NCBI GenBank assembly: GCA_016711405.1
Contig: JADJSZ010000006.1
Location: forward strand, 1-26,129
Length of the DNA: 26,129 nucleotides
Source of the DNA: Candidatus Hadersleviella danica
GTDB lineage: Bacteria > Chloroflexota > Anaerolineae > Promineifilales > Promineifilaceae
Reading direction: 5' to 3'
Made by a program: the position numbers and the translations under genes. A model generated the notes under the pieces. It worked only from the letters and a program-made list of their open reading frames with translations. It ran no database searches and was not told the DNA's origin. Positions 10,112 through 18,540 of the stretch are shown here, in pieces. Position 1 is the first letter of the stretch; each line of letters starts with the position of its first letter.

Positions 10112-12558
10112 ATGGCTGGCAACAAGACGAATAACATTACCCCCGAAAAATTTACTAATTTTGGTGAGCTATTGCGCTATTTGCGCCACCGTGTTGCCAT
10201 TACCCAACGGGAACTGGCCATACAGGTGGGCTACCACTATTCCTACCTGAGCCGCATTGAGCGGAATGAGCGCTTCCCTGAGGCGAACATAATTTTGGCG
10301 CGGTTTGTGCCCGCTTTGCAGTTAGATGGTGAGCCAGAATGGGTGGCGCGGCTGGTGGCTTTGGCGGCCGTCGGCCGTGGCGAAGCCAAAGAAGCACCCC
10401 CCGTAACCCTGAACCTGACCCAAACCCAAACCATCACCACGGCCGCCGCCGCCGAACGGCTCCCCCTGCCCCCACCCCATCCTCCAATTTGCCCACTCCG
10501 CTCACCAGCCTGTTGGGGCGTGAACAGGAGGTGGCCATTTTGTGGCAACTGCTCAGCAACCCCGACATTCGCTTGCTGACCCTGACAGGGCCGCCGGGGA
10601 TTGGCAAAACCCGTTTGGCGCGGCAAATAGCGGCCGAAATGGCCAGCCAATTTGCCGAAGGGGCGCTCTTTGTGGATTTAAGCACGGTGCGCGACCCGTT
10701 GCAGTTGGCCTCGGCTCTGCTCCACGCCCTGAATTTGCCCGAAACGGCCGATAACATGGCCGAACAAACGTTGTCGCAGGCGTTGCACGGCCGTCACCAA
10801 CTCCTCATTCTCGATAACTTTGAGCAAATTATCGCCGCCGCGCCAGTGGTGAGCCGACTGTTGCGCCATGCCCCCCAGCTTAAGGTGTTGGTGACAAGCA
10901 GGGAAATTTTGCGGCTGAACGGGGAAAATGAATTTGCCGTGCCACCTTTGCCCGTGGAGCCAGAACTGGGTGCGCCAGCGGTGCGGCTGTTTGTTCAGCG
11001 GGCGCAAGCGGCGCAACCAAGCTGGCAACTCACGGCCGCCAATCAGCCCGCCGTGGCGGAACTGTGCCAACGGCTCGATGGCCTGCCGCTGGCCATCGAA
11101 CTGGCCGCCGCCCGCATTAAACTCTTTGCCCCCGAGGCGATGCTGGCGCGGCTGGACAAGCGGTTGGGCTGGCTGACAGGGGGCAAGCGGGATGACCACG
11201 ATTGGCGGCAAACGATGCGCGGGGCGATTGAGTGGAGTTACCAATTGCTGACGGCCGAGGAGAAGCGGCTCTGGGAAGAGTTGGCCGTGTTTCGGGGTGG
11301 GGGAACTTTGGCGGCCGTGGCCGAGGTGTGCGGGGGTGATTTAGAAGCATTGCTGGCACTGGCGGAAAAAAATCTGCTGACTTTGCCGCTGACCACGGCC
11401 GACGAAGATGTGCGCTTTGGCTGGTTGGAATCGTTGCGCGAATTTGCGGCCGAACGGCTGGCCAGCCGGGCCGATGCCTCGGCCGTGCACCAGCGGCACG
11501 CCCACCAGTACACCCGCCTTGTGGAACAATGGATGCAAGACCTGTTTGGAGCCAAACAAATGGATAGCATCCGCCAGATGAGACGCGAGGATGGCAATTT
11601 GCTGGCCGCCTTGTATTGGTTGGCCGAAACGGCCGCGCAGGCCGATAACGCTCGTTGGCTGGTGCGCTTGATACAGGCTATGGATCGTTACTGGCTGTTC
11701 AGCGGCCGTATCAGCGAAGCGCGGCGCTGGTTTGCCGCAGGGCAGACCCATTTGGGCTTGTTGCCAGAGGTCGAACAGTGGCGTTTTCTGAATCGGGCGG
11801 GTAATTTTGCCCAAATGCAACATGCCTATGCCGAGGCCAAACAGTTACACGAACAAGTTTTGGCGGGGGCGCAAGCGGCTGGCAATGATGAATTTATAGC
11901 CCATTCGTTGCACAATTTGGGCAATTTGGCGGGGCGGCAAGGGTTCTATGAACAGTCGCAAGCGTATCTCGAATCCAGTTTGGCCATTTATCGCCCCAAT
12001 GCCACCTTTTACACCAATCTTGCCCCAGCCGTGTTGAACAATTTGGCCATTGTATACCGCCGCAGGGGCAATTTAGAGGGAGCGCGGCAGTTGTGGGAGG
12101 AAAGTTTGTCGCTCAAGCGGGCACGGAAAGATGTGATGGGCACGGCGACGACATTGGCCAATTTGGGGCAATTGGCGTTGGTGCAACGGGATATGGCACA
12201 GGCAATAGTGTGGCAGGTGGAGGGGTTGCGCTTGCGGCAGGAGTTGAATGATTGGCCGGGGATGGCCAATTCGGTGGGGCACATGGCGGAGATTGCGGCC
12301 AGCCAAGGGCGTTACACGCTGGCGGCGCAGTTGTATGCGGCCGTTTCCCTGTACCGCACCGAGATGAATTTGCCCTTTACGGCCGATGGCCAACAGGATT
12401 ATGAAGCCACCTTGGCCTTGCTGAGGGACAAATTGGCGGTGGCACAACTGGAGCAAGCGCAACAAGAAGGGCGGCGGCTCACCATCCAACAAGCGGCCGT
12501 CATGGCCCTCAATGAGATAGAGGGTAGAGATAGAGATAGAGGAAACATGGTAAGCTGA
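10112..12558 (+). CDS. XRE-NB-ARC-TPR STAND regulator (copy 1, frameshifted)
   Basis: Starts MAGNKTNNITPEKFTNFGEL. Residues ~15-85 form an XRE helix-turn-helix (TQRELAIQVGYHYSYLSRIER). A Pro-rich linker leads to the NB-ARC ATPase: P-loop GPPGIGKTRLARQI (~155), Walker B LLILDNFEQI, sensor VLVTSREI, GLPLAIELAA. A winged-helix part ends at ESLREFAAERLAS (~450), then TPR-type helices (HNLGNLAGRQGFYEQSQAYL; LANLGQLALVQRDMAQAIV). The frame breaks at 10469-10473, where five C occur; the paralogue at 12637 shows six are expected (AERLPLPP-T), so a sequence error is likely. Family role: STAND switch controlling transcription through the HTH domain. The last ~12 residues (EIEGRDRDRGNMVS) are encoded by an intergenic palindromic repeat. 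Cytoplasmic. Confidence 0.9.
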
Positions 12559-12597
12559 CCGACTACGTTTTCCTCTATCTCCTACCTCTATCTCCTC
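12514..12597. repeat. Intergenic palindromic element, copy 3, overlapping the 3' end of a gene
   Basis: GAGATAGAGGGTAGAGATAG continuing to AGAGGA (12514-12543) pairs with TCCTCTATCTCC...CTCTATCTCC (12571-12596); the centre holds AACATGG. It is the same family as 3309-3373 and 7954-8038 with a divergent loop. It supplies the last codons and stop of the preceding gene. Confidence 0.8.
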
Positions 12598-12636
12598 TGT
12601 TTCATTTAGGTGGGCGATAGACTAAAATTCTGCCCT

Positions 12637-15180
12637 ATGGCTGGTAAAAAAAAGGGCGTTTCGCACATCACTCCCAATGATTTCACCAATTTTGGTGAGT
12701 TATTGCGCTATTTGCGCAACAGGGCCGCCATTACCCAGCGGGAACTGGCCGTGCAGGTGGGCTACCACTATTCCTACCTGAGTCGCATTGAGCGGAATGA
12801 GCGGTTTCCCGAGGCGAACATGATTTTGGCGCGGTTTGTGCCCGCCTTGCAGGTGGAGAATGAGCCAGAATGGGCGGAACGATTGGTGGCCTTGGCCATG
12901 CTCGGCCGTGGCGAGACCGAATCCCCCAGCCCGCTGACCCTGACCCAGACGACGACCACGGCCGTGCCCGCCGAACGGTTGCCCATCCCCCCCACCCAAG
13001 CCGCCACCGAACCCCCACCCGACCTGCCCCGCCCGCTGACAAGTTTGCTCGGCCGTGAACACGAAGTGGCCATTTTGGTGCAACTGCTCGGCAACCCCGA
13101 CATTCGTTTGCTCACGTTGACAGGAGCGCCGGGGATTGGCAAAACCCGCTTGGCTCTGCAAACAGCGGCCGAGGCGGCCAGCCAATTTGCCGAGGGGACG
13201 CTCTTTGTGGATTTAAGCGGCGTGCGCGACCCATTGTTGTTTACGCCTGCCCTGCTCCAAGCCCTCAATTTGCCCGAAACGGCCGGGCAGATGGCCGAAA
13301 ATCTGTTGTTGCAGGCGTTGCACGGCCGTCACCAACTCCTCGTCCTCGACAACTTCGAGCAAATCATCCCCGCCGCGCCAGTGGTGAGCAGATTGTTGCG
13401 CCATGCACCCCAGCTCAAGGTGTTGGTGACAAGCCGCGAAATTTTGCGACTGAACGGGGAGAACGAGTTTGCCGTGCCACCCTTGCCCGTGGAGTCAGAG
13501 TTGGGTGCGCCAGCGGTGCGCCTGTTTGCCCAGCGGGCGCAAGCGGCGCAACCGGGTTGGCAACTGACGGCAGACAATCAAACGGCCGTGGCCGAGTTGT
13601 GCCAACGGCTGGATGGCTTGCCACTCGCCATCGAACTGGCCGCCGCCCGCATCAAGCTGTTCACGCCCGAGGCGATGTTGGCCCGTCTGGACAAGCGACT
13701 GGGTTGGCTGACAGGCGGCAAGCGGGATGACCACAGTTGGCGGCAAACCATGCGCGGGGCGATTGAGTGGAGCTACCAACTGCTGAACGAGGAGGAAAAG
13801 CAGTTGTGGGCGGGGTTATCGGTCTTTTTGGGTGGGGGGACGCAAACGGCCGTGGCCGAAGTTTGCGGGGGCGATTTAGATACGCTGGTGGCTTTGGCTG
13901 AAAAAAATCTGCTCACCTTGCGCCCCGCCATGACGGCCGAGGATGAGTTGCACTTTGGCTGGCTGGAATCGTTGCGCGAATTTGCGGCCGAGCGGTTGGC
14001 CAGCCAGCCCTCCTTGCACCAGCAAATGAGCCATGCCCATGCCCAGTTTTTCCACCAATTTTTGGAGCAACAGGCGCAGGTGCGCCAGCAGGGCAATGCG
14101 GTGGGCTGGCTGAATAGCCTTGATGAGGCGTACCCCAACATTCGCGCCGCGCTGGCGTGGGCGGCCGAGCATAGACAAGGGGAACTGGCCCTTTCGCTGG
14201 GGGTGCAGTTGGTGGAGTATTGGGAGGTGCGGGGTTATTTTGAGGAGGGGCGGCAGTGGTTGGGCGCGGCCGTGGGCATCGCTTCGGCCGAGCCATCGGC
14301 GTTGTTGGCCCAAGCATGGCGGGGGCGAGGCATATTAACCCTGCGCCAAAATGATTTTGAGGAGGCGTTTGCCCATTACCACCACAGCATTGCCTTGTGG
14401 CAAGCGTTGGGGAATGAGGAGGCACGCGCCCATGCGTTGTTGGATTTGGGGATGGTGTTGCGGAATGAAGGGAGCCTTGACATTGCCTCCCCGCCTGTCT
14501 ATTTTGAGGAGGCGTTGGCCATCTACGAACGGTTGGGGAATGCGCGGGGAATGGGCAATGCGCTGAACCAATTGGGTTTAACCGCTTATTTCCGGGGGGA
14601 TTTTACGGCCGCCTACACCTATTTAATGGCTTGCCTTGAAAAACGGCGCTCGTTGGGCGATAAGGTGATTCTGACGGGGGTACTGAACAACCTTGGTCTG
14701 GCGACGTATGCGTTGGGGGATTATGGGGCGGCGCGGGCTTACCATGAGGAGACGTTGCGCTTGCGCCAAGAGTTGGGCTTTGAGGGGCGCATCAGCCAAT
14801 CGCGCACCAATTTGGCGCTGACGCTGGTACGGTTGGGGGAGCTAGACACGGCCGAGGCTCTCGCCTATACCTCTTTGCAAACCAGTTTGCGGCTGAAATT
14901 AAAAGCGGCCGTGGTGGAGGTGGTGGAGGTGTTGGCATTTATTGCCGCGCAACGGCAACAAGTGGAACACGCCGCTTGTTTGTTGGCGGCCAGCGAGGGG
15001 ATTCGCCAGCGCATGGGGATCCCCTATGACAAGGCGCAGGAGATAGATATGGCGTGGGTGCGGGGGGTGCTGGGCACGGCCGTGGGCGGGGAGGCGTGGC
15101 AAAAAGGGTGGGCCAGCGGCTTCTACCTCACGCGGGAAGAGGTGGCTCAAAAGGCGTTGGATTTTAAGAGTGAGAAGTGA
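12637..15180 (+). CDS. XRE-NB-ARC-TPR STAND regulator (copy 2, intact)
   Basis: About 847 aa. The start at 12637 (MAGKKKG) is chosen over a GTG at 12610 because it matches the start of copy 1 and its CTATGGCTGG context. XRE HTH (TQRELAVQVGYHYSYLSRIE, ~20-85), NB-ARC with GAPGIGKTRLALQTA, LLVLDNFEQI, VLVTSREILRL and GLPLAIELAA, then winged helix to ESLREFAAERLAS (~455). The rest is TPR-rich (ILTLRQNDFEEAFAHYHHSI; LNNLGLATYALGDYGAARAY; LALTLVRLGELDTAEAL). From the start to that boundary it is nearly identical to copy 1; past it, similarity falls away sharply. Starts 78 bases after copy 1 stops. Probable transcription regulator with its own TPR-sensed signal. Confidence 0.92.
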   Translation: MAGKKKGVSHITPNDFTNFGELLRYLRNRAAITQRELAVQVGYHYSYLSRIERNERFPEANMILARFVPALQVENEPEWAERLVALAMLGRGETESPSPLTLTQTTTTAVPAERLPIPPTQAATEPPPDLPRPLTSLLGREHEVAILVQLLGNPDIRLLTLTGAPGIGKTRLALQTAAEAASQFAEGTLFVDLSGVRDPLLFTPALLQALNLPETAGQMAENLLLQALHGRHQLLVLDNFEQIIPAAPVVSRLLRHAPQLKVLVTSREILRLNGENEFAVPPLPVESELGAPAVRLFAQRAQAAQPGWQLTADNQTAVAELCQRLDGLPLAIELAAARIKLFTPEAMLARLDKRLGWLTGGKRDDHSWRQTMRGAIEWSYQLLNEEEKQLWAGLSVFLGGGTQTAVAEVCGGDLDTLVALAEKNLLTLRPAMTAEDELHFGWLESLREFAAERLASQPSLHQQMSHAHAQFFHQFLEQQAQVRQQGNAVGWLNSLDEAYPNIRAALAWAAEHRQGELALSLGVQLVEYWEVRGYFEEGRQWLGAAVGIASAEPSALLAQAWRGRGILTLRQNDFEEAFAHYHHSIALWQALGNEEARAHALLDLGMVLRNEGSLDIASPPVYFEEALAIYERLGNARGMGNALNQLGLTAYFRGDFTAAYTYLMACLEKRRSLGDKVILTGVLNNLGLATYALGDYGAARAYHEETLRLRQELGFEGRISQSRTNLALTLVRLGELDTAEALAYTSLQTSLRLKLKAAVVEVVEVLAFIAAQRQQVEHAACLLAASEGIRQRMGIPYDKAQEIDMAWVRGVLGTAVGGEAWQKGWASGFYLTREEVAQKALDFKSEK

Positions 15181-15238
15181 AAAGTGAGAAGTAAAAGGTG
15201 GCGGGTGCACCGACGATACTTTTCACCTTTCACCTTCA
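15166..15238. repeat. AGTGAGAAGTGAAA-type tandem repeats with inverted arms
   Basis: Repeated AGTGAGAAGTGAAAAG units run from the last codons and stop of the copy 2 regulator (stop 15178-15180) into the gap; CTTTTCACCTTTCACCTTCACC at 15218-15240 is the approximate inverted arm. The gene pair either side is convergent, so a folded arm could serve as a shared transcript end. Confidence 0.75.
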
Positions 15239-15280
15239 CCCAATATGGCTGACTAGCTGAAATGCTGACCCGCTGTCTTG

Positions 15281-16237
15281 CTATTCATTGAATAATTCGC
15301 CTACACTGCGCCCTTCGTGCGAGCGGAGAATGACTTCGCCCAACAGGGTGGAAACGGAGAGGACGGTGATGTTGGGGAGCATTTTTTCGGCGGGAATGGG
15401 CAGGGTGTCGGTGGTGATGATTTCTTTGATGGGCAAATCGCGCAACCGCTCGGCCGCCGGGTCGGAGAGAACGGCATGGGTGAAGGCGACATAGACATCT
15501 CGCGCCCCATTCTTTTTGACAGTTTTGACAGCTTGGGAGATGGAGCCGGCCGTGTCTACCAAATCATCCACAATAATCACATCTTTGTGGTCCACATCCC
15601 CAATCAGGGTCAGGGCTTCGCGGCGCAAATCGTTGCCAAGGCGGCGTTTTTCGACAAAGGCGAGGGGCAAGCCGAGTTCGTCGGCGTATTTACGGCCGCC
15701 TTTGGCAAACCCCAAATCGGGTGTCACCACCACGGCATTGTCTAGATTTTTCGATTTGAGGTAATCGGAGATGAGGTGGCGGGCGGTGAGCGAATCGCCG
15801 GGGATTTTGTAGAAGCCTTGGATTTGGCCCGCGTGCAAATCCACCGTCATCCACCTGTCGGCTCCCGCTACCTCGAGCATGTCGGCCATCAGGCGGGCGG
15901 TGATGGGCACGCGGGGCATCGTCTTTTGGTCGCTTTGGGAGTAGGCCAAGTAGGGCAGAACAACCGTGACACGGCCAGCCGAATCCCGCTTCAGGCAATC
16001 AATGGCAATAAGCGTTTCCATGATATTGCGATGAACAGGACGGTTGTGCGAGTGGATGATGTAGACATCTTTCCCCCGCGCACTGCCGTTGAGCTGAATC
16101 CAGATGTTTTCATTGGGAAAATCCAAAATGCTCCAACTGCTGAGGGGCACGTTGATGTAATCTGAAATTTTCTGGGCCAGTTCAGGACAACCCGAACCAG
16201 CATAGAGCTTTATTTCGTTGTAGTTTGAATGGGGCAT
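15281..16237 (-). CDS. prs: Ribose-phosphate pyrophosphokinase (PRPP synthetase), divergent
   Basis: 318 aa. Makes PRPP from ribose-5-phosphate and ATP for nucleotide, His and Trp synthesis; cytoplasmic, normally oligomeric. Length and order fit the bacterial family: ARGKDVYIIHSHNRPVHRNIMETLIAIDCLKR, the GADRWMTVDLHAGQIQGFY block, the flexible-loop FVEKRRLGND, and the PRPP loop VIIVDDLVDTAGS. The segment after the beta-strand VVLPYLAY reads SQSDQK, not the more usual ARQDRK; the Asp and Lys are kept but both Arg are replaced. KRR and DDLVDTAG suggest it is active. A GAGAAG-rich stretch precedes the ATG. It lies 51 bases behind the metallophosphoesterase on the same strand. Confidence 0.93.
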   Translation of the reverse strand: MPHSNYNEIKLYAGSGCPELAQKISDYINVPLSSWSILDFPNENIWIQLNGSARGKDVYIIHSHNRPVHRNIMETLIAIDCLKRDSAGRVTVVLPYLAYSQSDQKTMPRVPITARLMADMLEVAGADRWMTVDLHAGQIQGFYKIPGDSLTARHLISDYLKSKNLDNAVVVTPDLGFAKGGRKYADELGLPLAFVEKRRLGNDLRREALTLIGDVDHKDVIIVDDLVDTAGSISQAVKTVKKNGARDVYVAFTHAVLSDPAAERLRDLPIKEIITTDTLPIPAEKMLPNITVLSVSTLLGEVILRSHEGRSVGELFNE

Positions 16238-16263
16238 CTTCTTCTCTCTTCTCTCGGGTAGGG

Positions 16264-16296
16264 TTAGTTACTGGTTACTCGTTATTTGTTATTCAA
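16264..16296. repeat. TTACTGGTTACTCGTTATTTG tandem repeats
   Basis: Degenerate TTACTGG/TTACTCG/TTATTTG 7-mers. They run into the stop of the metallophosphoesterase gene. Confidence 0.7.
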
Positions 16297-17895
16297 CATG
16301 TTTTAACATGCGAATCGGCCGTGGGCGGTTGGCATCGGGGAGCCATTCAAGTAGTTCGGGGAGGTTTTGGCTGAAATTGGGCAGGCCGGGGACGAGGCGC
16401 AGGAAGGCGAGTTGTAAATCGCCCCGCGTCAGCCGGTCGGTTTCGCTAAAGCTGGGGAGCCAACTGCCTGTGTTGACATACCATTGGCGGAAGGGGGCTG
16501 GGGGTTGTGGGGGTCGTGCAGTTCCTCGAAGGTGGCGTGGTGGTCGTGGCCAAATATATGGAAGGGCACGGCCGCTCTTTGCCCCGCTATCTCGTTATTT
16601 AGCACCCGTTGCACATTTTGGCTCACGTTCCAGAGAGAAACATAGTTCTCCACATCGTTTAACTTGCGACTGAGGTAAGCGGCAATGAAGTAGCAGATGA
16701 GAACGCCCACGGCCGCGACAGCAAAAAAGGCATATGAAGCCAGCACAAAGAAGCGAATGCCCAGCAGAGCCATCACCATAGCAAGGGTACGTGCCACCAC
16801 CCCCAAGGCTGTTTGCCACAGGCTTCGGCGGCTGTTGCTTTGGCCTTCGGCTTGGTAGAGGTCGTGCAAGGTGTGCAAAGCGGTGCGCCGTTCTTCTTCG
16901 AGGGGGAGCGGCGTTTTGTCGTCTTTGCCCGCTGGCTGGACGGCCTGTTTGAGGGTGGCTTGGCGCACTTGTTTGGCGGTGAAGCTGGTGAAGAATTTCC
17001 AGAGGGTGCGCGGGTTGCGGAAGACGAGTTGCAGGGTGTCGAGCGGTTCGCTGTTGAGGGCCCAGTTGACATAGCGGGTCAGCGGCCGTAAGTTATCCGC
17101 AAAGGGGTGCAAAATTTCGATTTTGTTAAAAAAATAGCGCACAAAAAACGACCCCGACGGCAATTCGATTAAATCGGGGCGGTCGGGGACGGTGGGGTGC
17201 AAAAAGTTGCGGTAGGCGTTGGCGGCATCGTACTGGTTGCCATGTTCGGCGTAGAACAGCCCCGGCTCGTAGTAAAACCACGGTGGGAACTGGATGCGCT
17301 GGGCGAGGTGTTCCAGTTTGGGGGGCATGTTGGTGCGAAAGGCAAAGGGGGAATCGGGCAACGCGCCTTCGTACATTTTTTTGTACCATGTGGCGTATTG
17401 CTCGCCAATGACGTGGCGGGTCACCTCTTGGACTCCTTGCCAATAAAGTTCGGTGTCGTGGTTGCCCTTGAGCAAAATCACCTCGAACCCTTCATGGGCG
17501 AGGAACCAGCCGAGAGCTTGGAAAAAAATAGGGTGTCCTTCGGCAATGCGGCGCAATTTCCACATTGTTTCGGGTTCGCTGGTGCCCAAGCCATATTCGC
17601 GCTTGTTGTCGGTTAGCTCTACGCCATATTTGGTAAAGATGGGGTGGTCATCGGGGGGCAGGCTGACCACCTGTAAGAAGTCCCAAATGTCGCCGTTGAT
17701 GCACAGTTTCCACGGCCGTGCCATCGGGTCATCCCCCTTGGCCTTTTTCCACTCGTTCACATGGTAAACGAGCAGTTGGGCAAACTCGAGGTCGTAGAAG
17801 AAGTCCTCGTTGCGGTCCAACTTGCCCGTATGCGGGTTCACACCTTCGCTCAGGTGCAAATCGCTGAGAAAGAGGTAATTGTGGGTGGTACGCAT
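16289..17895 (-). CDS. Calcineurin-like metallophosphoesterase with membrane helices
   Basis: About 535 aa after repair. The start is set at 17895 (MRTTHNYLFLSDLHLSEG), because upstream in-frame codons come from intergenic tandem repeats. Metal-binding motifs: DLHL (~12), INGDIWD (~68), GNHDTEL (~145) and FGHDHHA (~449), the complete set of the dimetal phosphoesterase fold. Between ~375 and ~430 come two hydrophobic segments (VMALLGIRFFVLASYAFFAV, AAVGVLICYFIAAYL). The frame breaks at 16493-16497 (five G; six continue FRQWYVNTGSWLPSF and LPNFSQNLPELLEWL to a stop at 16289), so the C-terminus is longer than the raw frame suggests. Substrate unknown; the fold is shared by UDP-diacylglucosamine pyrophosphatase and nucleotidases. 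An 11-C tract lies directly before the start. Confidence 0.88.
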
Positions 17896-17907
17896 GGGGG
17901 GGGGGGG

Positions 17908-17993
17908 ATTGGTGTATTGGTATATTCGTTTATTGGTGTATAGGTGTACCAATATACCACTATACAAATATACCAATATACAAATACACCAGC
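17908..17993. repeat. TATACCAATATACAAAT-type tandem repeats
   Basis: AT-rich 8-11-bp units (GGTGTATTGGTATATTCG... / CAATATACCACTATACAAAT...) fill the gap between the CopC-like gene and the metallophosphoesterase, and extend in frame upstream of the latter's start. Confidence 0.8.
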
Positions 17994-17995
17994 CG

Positions 17996-18505
17996 TTATT
18001 TCTTCATCAGCCAGTAGCGCACGGCCGTGGCGGAGCCGAGGGCGAGGGCTATCATGAGCCATGCCATGAGGGCAGGGGGGTTGAAGGCGGCCGATTCGGC
18101 GAGGGTGAGCGAGGTGAGCATGGTCGAATCTCCTAGGCCAAACTGGTAGCTACCCGTTTGGCTGTGTCCATCTGAGCTAATAATGAGCCATTGCACGGTG
18201 TAAATATCGGGGGCAAGGCTGGGCAAATTATCCACCAAAAGGGTGTTTGGTGCATCTGGGGGGGTGTAAACGGGCAGGGGAATGGCGCGAAAGTCGGCCG
18301 TCATCAGCAAAAAAGTGCTTCCCGCGCTGACTGGTTCGCTGAAAACCAGCCGCATTTCGCTGGGCAAAGCGGCAAGTTGTGCGCCGGGAGCTGGGCTGGC
18401 CGCGAGCAGTTCGGCGTGGGCAAAAACGGTGGCGAAATTCGTAAAAAGTAAAATGTAAAAGGTAAAAAGGATGGTTTGTAGGTAGGCAAACGTTTTACTT
18501 TTCAC
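17996..18505 (-). CDS. CopC-like copper-binding domain protein
   Basis: 169 aa from a GTG at 18505. Signal peptide ILFTFYILLFTNFATVFA, cut before HAELLAASPAPG, so a His becomes the mature N-terminus, as in CopC, where it ligates copper. The core follows the family: ALPSEMRLVFSEPVSAGS, and near the end YTVQWLIISSDGHSQTGSYQF (SSDGH...G is typical). A C-terminal helix PALMAWLMIALALGSATAV anchors it in the membrane. The GTG and the signal-peptide core lie in short tandem repeats. It starts 13 bases after the stop of the thioredoxin-like lipoprotein, so the two are likely co-transcribed and act on copper or cytochrome-oxidase assembly (inference). Confidence 0.88.
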   Translation of the reverse strand: MKSKTFAYLQTILFTFYILLFTNFATVFAHAELLAASPAPGAQLAALPSEMRLVFSEPVSAGSTFLLMTADFRAIPLPVYTPPDAPNTLLVDNLPSLAPDIYTVQWLIISSDGHSQTGSYQFGLGDSTMLTSLTLAESAAFNPPALMAWLMIALALGSATAVRYWLMKK

Positions 18506-18540
18506 TTTTCACTTCTCACTATTCACTAACCACTAACTCC
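18430..18540. repeat. AAGTGAAAAGTGAAAAGTAAAA-type repeats overlapping two genes
   Basis: On the minus strand, GTTAGTGAATAGTGAGAAGTG and AAAAGTAAAACG, then TTTTTACCTTTTACATTTTAC. They hold the last codons and stop of the gene ending at 18519, the start of the gene at 18505 and the codons for its signal-peptide core. Confidence 0.75.

Noticed and set aside
12610..12636. GTG start for regulator copy 2
   Set aside because: The ATG at 12637 matches the start and context of copy 1; the extra nine residues have no counterpart.
10112..15180. Avs-type antiphage STAND system
   Set aside because: The NB-ARC/TPR layout is similar, but the N-terminus is an XRE DNA-binding domain, not a nuclease or other effector, so a regulator is more likely.
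17896..17976. Upstream start of the metallophosphoesterase (MVYLYSGILVHLY)
   Set aside because: These codons are tandem-repeat DNA; the conserved fold begins at MRTTHNYLFLSDLHL.
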